From contig NZ_ML660053.1 of the NCBI RefSeq assembly GCF_007004665.1, positions 806,001 to 870,000 of the forward strand: a DNA stretch of 64,000 nucleotides, in the 5' to 3' direction. The position numbers were made by a program, and so were the translations under genes. Source of the stretch: Denitrobaculum tricleocarpae (GTDB lineage Bacteria; Pseudomonadota; Alphaproteobacteria; Kiloniellales; Kiloniellaceae). Every line of letters starts with the position of its first letter. The stretch's first letter is position 1. Shown piece after piece: positions 26,168-34,667 of this stretch. The notes beneath the pieces were generated by a model that saw only the letters and a list, made by a program, of their open reading frames with translations, was not told the DNA's origin and made no database searches.

Positions 26168-26292
26168 ACGTGATCTACCATGATAGACCTGACAGCGGGT
26201 GGCCGGTGTCTCGTCGGGGCTGGGTGCAGAGTCCCTCTGGCGCTATCATAACGCTGTTGAGCGCGTTTCTCTCCGGGCTGTGAATTAGCCTC

Positions 26293-26324
26293 TTGACCCG
26301 GACCCCGGGGCCACCCCGATACAG
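26293..26324 (+). promoter_or_regulatory. Possible MerR-type promoter
   Basis: TTGACC at 26293 and GATACA at 26319 are separated by 20 bases, longer than the 17 of ordinary promoters and near the 19-20 spacing of MerR-controlled promoters. The spacer holds a CCCCGGGG palindrome. It lies 36 bases before the MerR-type gene. Inference from spacing only. Confidence 0.35.
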
Positions 26325-26359
26325 AGGGTCTCGAGACCCAACAGTGGAGGCGAATTGCA

Positions 26360-27385
26360 ATGACGTCCGGTGAATTTCTGAACCCATCCGAGGCCGCACG
26401 GCGGCTTGGGGTATCCGCGAAAGCCCTGCGCCTCTATGAGGCGCAGGGCCTGATGACACCCTTGCGCAGTGAAGCCGGATGGCGGAGCTATGGTCCGGTG
26501 GAAATGGCACGTGCCGCCGAAATCGCGACTCTGCGCAAGCTGAAGCTGAGCCTCGCTCAGGTGGCGCGAGTGCTCGATGGCGATGCGGAGAGTCTCGCGG
26601 CTGCGCTCATGGCGCATCAGGTTTCGTTGGAGGCACAGGCGACGCAGCTTTCCGGGACCATCGCCGAGGTCCGAAGCTTCCGCGAAAAACTGTCACAAGG
26701 GCAGACGCCGGATATCCGGGCGCTGGCCGACATTCTGGAGCCTGCCGAAGGGGCGAGAGTCGCATTCGATCTCCCTTGGCCCTGGGGCGGAGAGAGATTT
26801 GAGCTGAACGGCATTCCGCACCTCACCTTCATCACCGGCCCGCTGGGGAGTGGCAAGACACGTCTGGCCAGGCGGATAGCGGAAAAGCTGCCAGGTGCCG
26901 TTTTTGTCGGGTTGGATCGTCTGGATGAAGGCGGGGCAGGCGAAAGACCGGGATATAGACAGACTTCGGACGCCGCGTGGTCCGACGCGCTGAGCTGGTT
27001 GCTGGATGACGGGGCCGCAGATACACAGGCCTTGCGTCAGCTTCTTTCTCTTTTGCATGCGGAAGGTGCCGATATTCTTGTGATCGATATGGTCGAGCAG
27101 GGCTTGGATGAAGCCTCACAGGAGGCGCTCATGAGATATCTGCGGCGGCGTCCGCACGGAGCAGCTTCGCTGTTTCTACTCACCCGTTCCAATGCGATTC
27201 TCGATGTGACGCTGGTCGGCAGTGAGGAGCGGATTCTTTTCTGTCCGGCCAATCACAGTCCGCCGGTCGAGGTGAAGCCCTATGCTGGCGCGCCCGGCTA
27301 TGAGGCTCTGACCTCTTGCCTTGCGTCACCGGACGTGCGTGCACGGACCGAAGGCGTGGTTGTTCTGAGATCGGGGCAGGCCTGA
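26360..27385 (+). CDS. MerR-type regulator fused to a P-loop NTPase domain
   Basis: A 341-residue two-part protein. Residues 6-75 are a MerR helix-turn-helix (LNPSEAARRLGVSAKALRLYEAQGL, then a SYGPVEMAR wing), followed by a short coiled coil (about 95-125). From residue 145 there is a nucleotide-binding domain: Walker A GPLGSGKT at 160-167, a Walker-B-like strand ILVIDMVEQGLDEASQ near 233-248, and LFLLTRSNAI as a later strand. This second half resembles a compact ABC-type ATPase without an obvious LSGG signature. Ordinary MerR proteins end near residue 130, so the fusion suggests a nucleotide-dependent switch. It stands alone between the VOC gene and a convergent oxidase gene. Confidence 0.75.
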   Translation: MTSGEFLNPSEAARRLGVSAKALRLYEAQGLMTPLRSEAGWRSYGPVEMARAAEIATLRKLKLSLAQVARVLDGDAESLAAALMAHQVSLEAQATQLSGTIAEVRSFREKLSQGQTPDIRALADILEPAEGARVAFDLPWPWGGERFELNGIPHLTFITGPLGSGKTRLARRIAEKLPGAVFVGLDRLDEGGAGERPGYRQTSDAAWSDALSWLLDDGAADTQALRQLLSLLHAEGADILVIDMVEQGLDEASQEALMRYLRRRPHGAASLFLLTRSNAILDVTLVGSEERILFCPANHSPPVEVKPYAGAPGYEALTSCLASPDVRARTEGVVVLRSGQA

Positions 27386-27426
27386 CGGGATCTACGATAC
27401 GGGATCTACGATACGGGATCTACGAT
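27386..27426. repeat. Short tandem repeat, 14-bp unit, about three copies
   Basis: The unit CGGGATCTACGATA starts at 27386, 27400 and 27414 (the last incomplete), lying between the stops of two convergent genes. The third copy includes the TAG stop (on the minus strand) of the FMN-oxidase gene. Confidence 0.8.
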
Positions 27427-28058
27427 GGGGCCTTCAAAGCCGCCAGTTCGCTCTCCAGTTCCAGGATCCTCGCTTCGAGTTTCTTCAGGGCATGTGCGAC
27501 CACTTCCTCGTCGTATTTTTGCGGAATGTGCTGCGGGCAGTTGGCGTCCCAGGCCTCCACGCTGAAGACGATCGCGCGCTCGGGGCGGCCGCGGTATCCC
27601 TCGACCCGCAGCTGCGCGATCAGTTCCGGGTCCTCGGAGATTTCGGCCCGGCCCCAGATCTTCACCCTTTGCCGACCCATGTAGTCCATCAGGAAGATAA
27701 AGGCTTTCGGACTCTCACTGAGATTACCCGTGGAAATGTACTGTTTATTGCCCTTGAAGTCGGCGAAGGCCAGGCGCTTGGCGTCGAGCACCTGTAGAAA
27801 ACCCCTCGGGCCGCCCCTGTGCTGGATGTAGGGCTGTCCATCTCTATTGCCCGTCGAAAGGTAGAAGGAGTTGCGTTGAGCGACGAAGGCGGCGAGGTCG
27901 CCAGTGATTCGGTCGGACCAATCCGCCATCGGGTCGGCGTAGTTCTTCCGGGAGCCATAGCGCTCCTGAAGCTCTTTGACCGCGGGCGTGAAGGCGATGT
28001 CGCTCACGAAGCCGCTGTCGTTCCGAGTCCTGTCGTTCCGAGTTGTATCGTCGTTCAT
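27420..28058 (-). CDS. Pyridoxamine 5'-phosphate oxidase family protein (FMN-binding split barrel)
   Basis: A 212-residue flavoprotein-fold protein. After a 15-residue leader that repeats TRND twice, the split barrel shows SFYLSTGNRDGQPYIQHRGGPRGF, FADFKGNKQYISTGNL and FLMDYMGRQRVKIWGRAE (given in separate pieces), all typical of the PNPOx-like group that binds FMN or F420. A C-terminal coiled coil (ALKKLEARILELESELAAL) is added. It is divergent from a TetR regulator whose operator-like site lies in between, and belongs with the GST and second PNPOx gene in one regulon. A detoxifying or redox role is inferred. Confidence 0.83.
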   Translation of the reverse strand: MNDDTTRNDRTRNDSGFVSDIAFTPAVKELQERYGSRKNYADPMADWSDRITGDLAAFVAQRNSFYLSTGNRDGQPYIQHRGGPRGFLQVLDAKRLAFADFKGNKQYISTGNLSESPKAFIFLMDYMGRQRVKIWGRAEISEDPELIAQLRVEGYRGRPERAIVFSVEAWDANCPQHIPQKYDEEVVAHALKKLEARILELESELAALKAPS

Positions 28059-28163
28059 AACGGGCCTTTCGGCTCTAAAAAACCGTTGTTCTGCAAAACT
28101 TTGAAGCGGGGCGTGAGGGCTTTTTTGAAATCTTTACCTTGAAAAGCCGCTGGTTCCTATATA

Positions 28164-28182
28164 ATTTTACCGAACGATCGGT
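28164..28182. promoter_or_regulatory. TetR operator, copy 1
   Basis: ATTTTACCGAACGATCGGT contains a near-palindromic ACCGA...TCGGT core and lies between the divergent oxidase and TetR genes. Fifteen of its bases (ATTTTACCGAACGAT) recur inverted at 28904-28919 before the GST gene. Confidence 0.7.
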
Positions 28183-28208
28183 CAATATCGTCAAGGAAGG
28201 AAAGTCGA

Positions 28209-28775
28209 ATGCCTGCTGCCTTGTTGCCGAAAGAAGAGGTCATCGAACGTTTGGCGATCGCCTTTCGCGATCTTGGTTACGAGGGCACCAGTCTGACTAA
28301 ACTCTCCGAAGCCACGGGTCTGAAGAAGGCCAGCCTTTATTACTATTTTCCGGGCGGGAAAGAAGAAATGGCTGCGGTTGTTATTCAACAGATCGAGACC
28401 TGGTTCGGCGAGAATGTTTTTGCCGCACTGCAAGGGCAGGGGACGCCGGCGGCGCGCCTGAAGAAAATGACGGCTGCGCTTGACCGCTTTTACAACAGCG
28501 GCAGTCGTGCCTGTATCCTGGATGTCTTTGGGATCGGGCAGGCGGGCGCGCTGTTCTCCAACCAACTCGCAGCTTCGGTCAAAGCCTGGGAAAAGACCAT
28601 TGCTGAGGTGGTCATGGATGCCGGGATCGACAAAGCCACTGCCCGGACCCGGGCCGAGGACGCTCTGATCTCGATCGAGGGGGCCTTGGTTTATACACGT
28701 ATCACCGGCTCACCAAAGGGATTTAAGCGAACTTTGGCGTCACTTCCCGAGAGGCTGCTGGCGCCTGCAGTCTGA
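28209..28775 (+). CDS. TetR family transcriptional regulator
   Basis: A 188-residue TetR protein of the YxaF/LmrA-like kind. DNA-binding residues 10-55 include LTKLSEATGLKKASLYYYFPGGKEEM. The ligand domain has a conserved-looking Cys-containing helix (SRACILDVFGIG). A purine-rich AAGGAAGG site precedes the ATG. It sits between two copies of a 15-base operator motif, one before itself and the divergent oxidase, one before the GST gene, so it most likely represses all four genes of this locus and responds to an electrophilic or aromatic compound. Confidence 0.88.
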   Translation: MPAALLPKEEVIERLAIAFRDLGYEGTSLTKLSEATGLKKASLYYYFPGGKEEMAAVVIQQIETWFGENVFAALQGQGTPAARLKKMTAALDRFYNSGSRACILDVFGIGQAGALFSNQLAASVKAWEKTIAEVVMDAGIDKATARTRAEDALISIEGALVYTRITGSPKGFKRTLASLPERLLAPAV

Positions 28776-28903
28776 AGCGGCAAGCTCGATCTTGAGCCCG
28801 GCGGCGGAGAGCACGTCAGACGACGAAACACGACACCCAACGATACCTTAAATTCACTCAGACCGGCATCGCAGCATCAACAATATGTGTTTAGATATTT
28901 AAC

Positions 28904-28919
28904 AATCGTTCGGTAAAAT
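28904..28919. promoter_or_regulatory. TetR operator, copy 2
   Basis: AATCGTTCGGTAAAAT is the reverse complement of the copy at 28164 over 15 bases and lies 31-46 bases before the GST start codon, in promoter position. Confidence 0.68.
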
Positions 28920-28949
28920 ATCTGCAAACAACAGGCAAAGGATACAGTC

Positions 28950-29579
28950 ATGAAACCAGCGCAAGCCATCAAGCTCTACCGCCATCCTCTCTCCGGTCAC
29001 TGCCACCGGGTCGAGCTTTTGCTCGCCATCCTCGGGCTGCCGTACGAGACCGTCGATCTTGACATGGCCAATGGCGCGCACAAGGCTCCCGACTTTCTGG
29101 CGCTCAATCCGCTTGGCCAGGTTCCGGTCATCGACGACGGCGGGACTATCGTCGCGGACTCAAACGCCATCCTGATCTACCTGGCTGCCAAGTACGACAA
29201 TGGCACCTGGTATCCGAAGGACCCGGAAGGCCTCGCCGAGGTGCAGCGCTGGCTGTCCGTCGCTGCCGGGCAGATCGCGTTCGGTCCCGCAGCCGCGCGC
29301 CTGATCACGGTCTTCGGCGCTCCCCTGAATGCCGAAGAAACGATTGCGCGGGCAGCGGGTATCCTGGGGATCATCGACGGCATTCTGGTAAACCGGCCCT
29401 ACCTCGCTGGGGAGAGTCCCTCACTCGCCGACATTTCCGGCTACAGTTACATTGCCCATGCGCCGGAAGGCAACGTCACCCTGGAACCCTATCCTAATCT
29501 GCGCGCCTGGCTGACCCGGATCGAGGCGCTTCCCGGCTTTGTTCCGATGACGGCCACCAAAGCCGGTTTGGCAGCTTAG
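28950..29579 (+). CDS. Glutathione S-transferase family protein
   Basis: A 209-residue soluble GST. The thioredoxin-like N-domain begins [21 protein letters not shown], contains the cis-Pro [10 protein letters not shown] and the glutathione-contacting [11 protein letters not shown]. The helical C-domain has the conserved N-capping region [13 protein letters not shown]. It probably conjugates or reduces electrophiles. It is followed 36 bases later by a PNPOx-like gene, and the pair is preceded by the TetR operator copy at 28904. Confidence 0.92.
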   Translation: MKPAQAIKLYRHPLSGHCHRVELLLAILGLPYETVDLDMANGAHKAPDFLALNPLGQVPVIDDGGTIVADSNAILIYLAAKYDNGTWYPKDPEGLAEVQRWLSVAAGQIAFGPAAARLITVFGAPLNAEETIARAAGILGIIDGILVNRPYLAGESPSLADISGYSYIAHAPEGNVTLEPYPNLRAWLTRIEALPGFVPMTATKAGLAA

Positions 29580-29615
29580 GTTCAACCGACGACAACGCCT
29601 CTGGGAGAGAATACC

Positions 29616-30572
29616 ATGGATGATGCAGAAGGAACGGGCGAGACATCGCCCTTTCATGCGGGAGAGCAGGAAGCTCAGGAACGCGCCGGCGTGCGAGACA
29701 GGGCGGAGCGCGCGGGCGGGATGATCCGCGACCACATGCCCGAACAGCATCGGGACTTCTTTGCTCAGTTGGAAACGCTGTTCGTCGGTCATGTCGATCA
29801 GCAGGGGCGGCCCTGGGCGTCTCTCCTGACCGGAGAGTCTGGTTTCATCGCTTCGGATGACCCGACGCAGCTGCAGATTCAAGCCGATATCCTGGAAGGT
29901 GACCCGCTCAGGGATAGCCTTCAGGAGGGCATGGATGTCGGCTTGCTCGGGCTGGAGTTTCACAGCCGCCGCCGGAACCGGATGAACGGGAAGCTTCATT
30001 CGCTCCGGCCCGGCGCCTTCAGTGTAAAGGTTGCTCAGTCTTTCGGAAACTGCCCGCGCTTCATTCAGACCCGTCATCTGGTTGCCAGGACGGGATGGCG
30101 GTCAGGCAAGCAGACCAGAGCGCGGGTCATCGGATCTGCGCAACGCCGGCTGATCGAGCAGGCGGATACTTTCTTCATCGCGACGCAATTCTCCGAAGGC
30201 AAAGGGGAGGCGGCGGAGGGCGTGGACGTTTCGCATCGCGGTGGCAAGCCCGGCTTCCTGCGGATCGATGGTGATGCTCAGATCCTGTGGCCTGATTTTC
30301 GCGGCAATGCGCTCTTCAATACGATCGGCAACATTCTGCTCAATCCGCGTTGCGGACTGCTGCTGGTGGATTTCGAGGGCGGTGATCTTTTGTATATGAC
30401 CGGTCAGACAGAGGTGATCTGGGAAGGGCCGGAGGTCGAGGCTTTCGACGCGGCCGAACGTCTGCTGCGTTTCACTGTGGAGGAACTCATCCATCTTGAA
30501 GATGCGTTGCCGGTGAAATGGGAGTTCGAAGCCTACTCCCGCGTATTGGAGAAGACCGGTTCCTGGGAGTAA
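29616..30572 (+). CDS. Pyridoxamine 5'-phosphate oxidase family protein (long form)
   Basis: A 318-residue protein with two half-barrel regions. The first (about 45-110) reads HRDFFAQLETLFVGHVDQQGRPWASLLTG, the second (about 170-290) includes ADTFFIATQF, GFLRIDG, ILWPDFRGNALFNTIGNILLNPRCGLLLVDFEGGD (fragments) and a final strand VIWEG. This is the common long PNPOx-like protein, sometimes fused to a ferredoxin reductase in other genomes; no such fusion here. It forms an operon with the GST gene and shares its control with the shorter oxidase at 27420. Confidence 0.85.
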   Translation: MDDAEGTGETSPFHAGEQEAQERAGVRDRAERAGGMIRDHMPEQHRDFFAQLETLFVGHVDQQGRPWASLLTGESGFIASDDPTQLQIQADILEGDPLRDSLQEGMDVGLLGLEFHSRRRNRMNGKLHSLRPGAFSVKVAQSFGNCPRFIQTRHLVARTGWRSGKQTRARVIGSAQRRLIEQADTFFIATQFSEGKGEAAEGVDVSHRGGKPGFLRIDGDAQILWPDFRGNALFNTIGNILLNPRCGLLLVDFEGGDLLYMTGQTEVIWEGPEVEAFDAAERLLRFTVEELIHLEDALPVKWEFEAYSRVLEKTGSWE

Positions 30573-30579
30573 CCCGGAT

Positions 30580-30610
30580 GCCGTCCCTGATGGATTGCGT
30601 CAGGGACGGC
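30580..30610. terminator. Bidirectional hairpin between convergent genes
   Basis: Perfect 11-bp stem GCCGTCCCTGA / TCAGGGACGGC with a 9-base loop, eight bases after the oxidase stop and 99 bases from the phnE-type stop on the other strand. There is no long T-run. Confidence 0.55.
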
Positions 30611-30708
30611 CGTTCTAAGCATGTCGCGTGAAATTGCAGTCTCTGGCGCGTCCGAGCGCGGTGTGCTCTGCAAACGCTGTCCCGGATCGGCCTTCGAAGT
30701 TACATGCT

Positions 30709-31527
30709 CTAGATGATCGCGCCCCGAACCTTTGCGGAGACCATCTCGCTGAGGATGACGGCGACGAAGATCACCAGTAGAATCAGTGAGACCTGGGGCC
30801 AGGCCAGCACATTCAACGAAGCCTGCATCTGCAAACCGATGCCGCCCGCGCCAACCAGTCCCAGCACGGTGGACTCACGGATGTTAATGTCCCAGCGGAA
30901 GACCGTTATACCCGCGAAGGACGGCATGATCTGCGGCACAATGCCATAGGCCATGACCTGCCAGGGGCTGGCGCCGGTTGCTCTGATCGCCTCGACCTGT
31001 TTCTCGTCGATTTCCTCGATGGCTTCGTAGAGCAGTTTGGCACAGAACCCGATCGAGCGCAGTGCGATGGCGATGGTGCCTGCGAAGATGCCCGGACCGA
31101 TGATCGCAACCAACAGCAGGGCCCAGATCAGCGAATTGATCGAGCGGGACGAGACGATGATCAGCAGCGCGGGCAGGCGGCAGAACACCTGATGCGGCGT
31201 GGTGTTGCGGGCAGCCAGAAACGCGACCGGAACGGCGAGGATGAGCGAGAGCAGCGTGCCGATCGTGGCGATATTGATCGTGTCCCACAGAGGTTCCCAG
31301 AGCTCGTTGATGTAGGGCCATCTGGGCGGCATGGCGCGGGACATGATGTCCCCTGCGATGTTCGGAGCGTCCATCACGAAGAACCAGGTCGTCTTTTCCG
31401 AAATCGCCTGCCAGCAGTACATGATAACGGCGACCGCGACGAACCAGGCGAACCAGCGGATGAGCTGGGCATTGCGGTCCCGCAGCTGCCAGACCTTTTG
31501 CCCCGATCTATTGGTGGCGATGGCCAT
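30709..31527 (-). CDS. phnE: Phosphonate-type ABC transporter permease (PhnE family, second)
   Basis: A 272-residue inner-membrane permease with about six helices and the EAA-like loop EAIRATGASPWQVMAYGIVPQIMPSFAG typical of PhnE. It is the last gene of a phnD-phnC-phnE-phnE operon; its start overlaps the previous stop by one base (TAATG). Two related but non-identical permeases usually form a heterodimer in alphaproteobacterial phosphonate transporters. The substrate may be a phosphonate, phosphite or hypophosphite. Confidence 0.88.
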   Translation of the reverse strand: MAIATNRSGQKVWQLRDRNAQLIRWFAWFVAVAVIMYCWQAISEKTTWFFVMDAPNIAGDIMSRAMPPRWPYINELWEPLWDTINIATIGTLLSLILAVPVAFLAARNTTPHQVFCRLPALLIIVSSRSINSLIWALLLVAIIGPGIFAGTIAIALRSIGFCAKLLYEAIEEIDEKQVEAIRATGASPWQVMAYGIVPQIMPSFAGITVFRWDINIRESTVLGLVGAGGIGLQMQASLNVLAWPQVSLILLVIFVAVILSEMVSAKVRGAII

Positions 31528-32333
31528 TACTGAACCCTCCTGCGGATAATGCCGGAGAGGTATTCAAGGCACATCACGATTGCGATGATGATAATGATGA
31601 TCGCTGCTGCCGTATCGAATTCATAGCGGTCGAAAGCGGTGTTCAGGGTCGCGCCGATCCCGCCGGCGCCCACCAGTCCCAGGATTGCGGACTCCCGGAA
31701 GTTAATGTCCAGACGGTACATGGAGAGGCCGATCAGGCGCGGCATGACCTGGGGCTGAATGCCGTAGTTGATCCACTGCAGCCAGGAGCCGCCGGTGGCC
31801 TTGATGGCTTCCGCCTGGGAGCGGTCCGTGTCTTCGATGTCCTCGGCCAGCAGCTTGGCGAGAAAGCCGATGGTGGCGAAGGAGAGCGTAATGAAGCCGG
31901 CGAGGGGACCGAAGCCGAAGATGGCGACCATCAGGATGGCGACGATGATCTCATGCAAAGCGCGGGAGATGGCGATGATGCCGCGGCAGATGATATAGAC
32001 CGGCATCGGCGCGATGTTCTTCGCCGCGCCCAGGCCGATGGGAATGGAGATGATGATGCCTGCCGCCGTGGAGGTGATGGTCATGATGATGGATTCCAGC
32101 ATGCCTGCTGAAATGTCCGACCAGCGGCTGACGAAATCGGGTTGGGAGAACGCCAGGATGAAACGCCCGCCCCGGTCCAGGCCTTCGTAAACGCGCGACC
32201 AGTTGACCTCCATGGTGCCGAGTGCCAGCACGAGATAGAGGAGCGCACCCAGCAGCAGGCTCCAGCGCATCATGGGGTTCTTGATCAGCGGCGGCTTTCG
32301 CCACTTTCTCGGCGCAGCGACGGAGGTGCTCAT
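31527..32333 (-). CDS. phnE: Phosphonate-type ABC transporter permease (PhnE family, first)
   Basis: A 268-residue permease similar to its downstream partner. The helices start near residue 27, and the coupling loop is [41 protein letters not shown] (quoted in part). The C-terminus has an isoleucine-rich final helix. It overlaps the ATPase gene by four bases (ATGA) and the next permease by one, so the three are tightly coupled. Confidence 0.88.
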   Translation of the reverse strand: MSTSVAAPRKWRKPPLIKNPMMRWSLLLGALLYLVLALGTMEVNWSRVYEGLDRGGRFILAFSQPDFVSRWSDISAGMLESIIMTITSTAAGIIISIPIGLGAAKNIAPMPVYIICRGIIAISRALHEIIVAILMVAIFGFGPLAGFITLSFATIGFLAKLLAEDIEDTDRSQAEAIKATGGSWLQWINYGIQPQVMPRLIGLSMYRLDINFRESAILGLVGAGGIGATLNTAFDRYEFDTAAAIIIIIIAIVMCLEYLSGIIRRRVQ

Positions 32334-33142
32334 GCAAGGGCTCCCTGTGGGAGCGCATCGTCACCTTCTTCGTCATCCTCCACCTTTTCGATGGTGGCTT
32401 CCCAGTCCTCCTCGCCGTAGATCTGGGTCAGGGTATCGGGCGTCAGCTGGTTGGGCGGGCCGTCGTAGACAACTTCGCCGAGGCGCAGCCCGACCACGCG
32501 CTGCACGAACATCTGCGCCAGGGCGACGTCATGAATGTTGATGATCGCCGCCAGTCCGCGCTCCGCGCAGAGCTCGCAGATCAGACGCATGATCTGGCGC
32601 GAGGTCTTGGGGTCGAGGGAGGCCGTCGGTTCGTCGACCAGCAACAATTCCGGGTCCTGAATGAGGGCGCGGGCGATGCCGACCCGCTGACGCTGACCGC
32701 CTGAAAGCTCGTCGGCCCGCTTGTCGGCCATGTGGTCCAGTCCGACCCGTTCAAGCAGGCGAAAGGCCTCATCGATATCGCTCTGGGGATAGCGCCGCAG
32801 AAACGACCGCCAGAAGCCGACGTAGCCCAGGCGGCCGGAGAGGACGTTTTCCATCACCGTCAGGCGCTCGACCAGGGCATATTCCTGAAAAATCATACCC
32901 ATGCGCCGCCGTGCCGTCCGCAGAGCGCCAGATCCCAGTTTGGTCAGCTCTTTCCCGTTGAGATCTACGCTCCCCGACGTCGGCTCGACCAGTCTGTTGA
33001 TGCAGCGGATCAGAGTGCTTTTGCCGGCACCGGAAGGCCCGATCAGGGCCACGACCTGTCCCTTGGGAATTTCCAGCTCGACAGCCTTCAACGCCAGGTC
33101 GCCGGTCGCGTACTGCTTGGTCAGTTTATTCAGTTGTAGCAT
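32330..33142 (-). CDS. phnC: Phosphonate-type ABC transporter ATP-binding protein
   Basis: A 270-residue ABC ATPase: Walker [10 protein letters not shown] near residue 34, [15 protein letters not shown] signature near 144, Walker [14 protein letters not shown] near 164. The Glu-Asp-rich tail of about 35 residues is longer than usual. The string GVDLNGKEL and the LSGGQ region match the PhnC group. It energises uptake through the two PhnE proteins. An 84-base gap containing a 12-bp hairpin separates it from phnD. Confidence 0.92.
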   Translation of the reverse strand: MLQLNKLTKQYATGDLALKAVELEIPKGQVVALIGPSGAGKSTLIRCINRLVEPTSGSVDLNGKELTKLGSGALRTARRRMGMIFQEYALVERLTVMENVLSGRLGYVGFWRSFLRRYPQSDIDEAFRLLERVGLDHMADKRADELSGGQRQRVGIARALIQDPELLLVDEPTASLDPKTSRQIMRLICELCAERGLAAIINIHDVALAQMFVQRVVGLRLGEVVYDGPPNQLTPDTLTQIYGEEDWEATIEKVEDDEEGDDALPQGALA

Positions 33143-33168
33143 GGCACTCTACCTGCAAAGACGACACG

Positions 33169-33201
33169 CCCGGCAACTCTTGTGAAAGCAGAGTTGCCGG
33201 G
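33169..33201 (-). repeat. Intercistronic hairpin between phnD and phnC
   Basis: A perfect 12-bp stem CCCGGCAACTCT / AGAGTTGCCGGG with a 9-base loop lies directly after the binding-protein gene, as at 3299 and 15143. There is no T-run on the transcribed strand; a stabiliser/partial terminator is likely. Confidence 0.65.
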
Positions 33202-33226
33202 GTGACGATAGGATCGGGAACGTCTC

Positions 33227-34207
33227 TTACTGACAGGCGTAGGAAACGTCGTTCGCGCTGTCGATTTTCCGGATGACGTCCCAGAATTCCTGGTAGGTGA
33301 TAGGCAGGAACTTGGCTTCTTTTGACTTCGAGAATTCTCTTTCCAGTGAAGATCCGGCCCATTCGAAACTGAAGAAGGCATCTTTGATCTGCTCTTGAAG
33401 TTCAGGCTTCAGATTGTGGGCAACGCCGTAACCGGTGGTCGGGAAGGTCTGCGACTTGAAGATCGTCACGACCTGGTCTTCCTTAATCACGTCGCGCGAT
33501 ATCATGCGGAACTTCACCGAATTGGCGATCGAGGCTGCGATGTAGTCCTTGTTGGCAACGCCCAGGATCGAGTTGTCGTGCTTTCCGGAGAAGGTCGCCT
33601 CGAAGTCCCGGTCTTTTTCCATGCCAAAGTCGGCTTTCAGGATCGCGGAAGGCGCCTTGAAGCCGGAGTTGGAGGTTGGGGAGGTGAAGGCCAGGCTTTT
33701 GCCTTTCAGGTCTTCGACCTTTTCGATGCCGCTGCCCGGATAGGTGATGATTTCCATCTCGTAACCGAAGCTGCCGTCTTCCCGGGCCATGATGGTGAAG
33801 GGCCTGAAGCCCGCGCAGTTCACGGCGAGGGGGTTGGATCCGGTGTTGAAGCCCGAGATGTGCAGGCGTCCGGAACGCATGGCCTCGATCTGGGCGGCGT
33901 TGGACTGGACCGGAAAGAAGACCACGTCCTTGCCGGTTTTCTCCTCGAGATAATCCGTAAAGTCAGACCAGGCTTCCTTGTAGACAGCGGGGTCTTCCAC
34001 CGGTGTGTAGGCGAAGATAAGCTTGTCGGGATCCAGCCATTTGGATGAATCCGTAGGAATGTCGGCGATCAGATCACCATCCACATCGCAGAAGCGGCTG
34101 TCGAGATCGCCACGCGGGCACTCGTCGGCTGCAGCTGCGCCGGTCACGTTGAGGGACAGGCAAGCCAGTACGCTCGCGCAGCCGAAAAGAAGGTCTCGAA
34201 GTTTCAT
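33227..34207 (-). CDS. phnD: Phosphonate-type ABC transporter substrate-binding protein
   Basis: A 326-residue exported receptor. The signal peptide ends near residue 27 (GAAAADE). The PhnD fold is seen in LIFAYTPVEDPAVYKEAWSDFTDYL, FPVQSNAAQIEAMRSGRLHI, SLAFTSPTSNSGFKAPSAIL (quoted in pieces). The Thr-Ser-Asn-Ser-Gly stretch binds the phospho-oxyanion in this family. The start at 34207 is chosen for the signal peptide and the GGGAGA site. Four Cys in CPRGD...FCDVDGD near the mature N-terminus are unusual and might form disulfides (two clearly seen). It is divergent from the PhyH-type gene. Confidence 0.9.
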   Translation of the reverse strand: MKLRDLLFGCASVLACLSLNVTGAAAADECPRGDLDSRFCDVDGDLIADIPTDSSKWLDPDKLIFAYTPVEDPAVYKEAWSDFTDYLEEKTGKDVVFFPVQSNAAQIEAMRSGRLHISGFNTGSNPLAVNCAGFRPFTIMAREDGSFGYEMEIITYPGSGIEKVEDLKGKSLAFTSPTSNSGFKAPSAILKADFGMEKDRDFEATFSGKHDNSILGVANKDYIAASIANSVKFRMISRDVIKEDQVVTIFKSQTFPTTGYGVAHNLKPELQEQIKDAFFSFEWAGSSLEREFSKSKEAKFLPITYQEFWDVIRKIDSANDVSYACQ

Positions 34208-34392
34208 CAGTTTCTCCCTGTATTTCCTCATTTTGCGGATGAAAGCCGCAGCTTCAGACCGCTCAGCACTCAAACCCTTCCCGAGGTCTCTCGCGGACTC
34301 TAGGAGGAGTTTTCGATTGAAACATTATCGTTATCTATTTGTAGCAACTACGTTTCAGAAAGCAAAATGATTCGGATCAGGTGACCCAGTCA

Positions 34393-34410
34393 TTGCACCG
34401 GCTGGTGCAA
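34393..34410. promoter_or_regulatory. Dyad TTGCACC-N4-GGTGCAA
   Basis: Perfect 7-bp inverted repeat with a 4-base centre in the middle of the divergent region; a candidate regulator site. No regulator gene of this locus is adjacent. Confidence 0.4.
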
Positions 34411-34423
34411 CGCGGAGCAGCCG

Positions 34424-34460
34424 TTTTCCCAAGTTTAACGCGGGCATTTTCCCAAGTTTA
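34424..34460. repeat. Two direct repeats of TTTTCCCAAGTTTA
   Basis: Identical 14-base units start at 34424 and 34447, that is 23 bases apart (about two DNA turns), fitting cooperative binding by a regulator on one face. They lie about 210-245 bases before both divergent genes. Confidence 0.5.
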
Positions 34461-34667
34461 GCAAAGAAGGTGATGCTGTCGGTTTTCGCATTTGCATCCT
34501 CTCAGGGCGTTTTCAAAACCGAAAACAAATGAAAATTTTGTGTGCGCAAACAAAAAGGACCAATCAGCACGGCCTGAAACGGAAGTTTCATTTATCGATT
34601 TTTAGGTTGGCGGCGATACTATTGTGCTCGTTCGAACAAAGTAAGATCACTGCTTGGTGGATCGCGT

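Larger units (their letters stand above)
34208..34667. other. Divergent promoter region between phnD and the PhyH-type gene
   Basis: Holds a 7-4-7 dyad TTGCACC/GGTGCAA (34393-34410) and two copies of TTTTCCCAAGTTTA (34424-34437, 34447-34460) 23 bases apart, followed by AT-rich DNA. No gene is visible. Confidence 0.6.
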
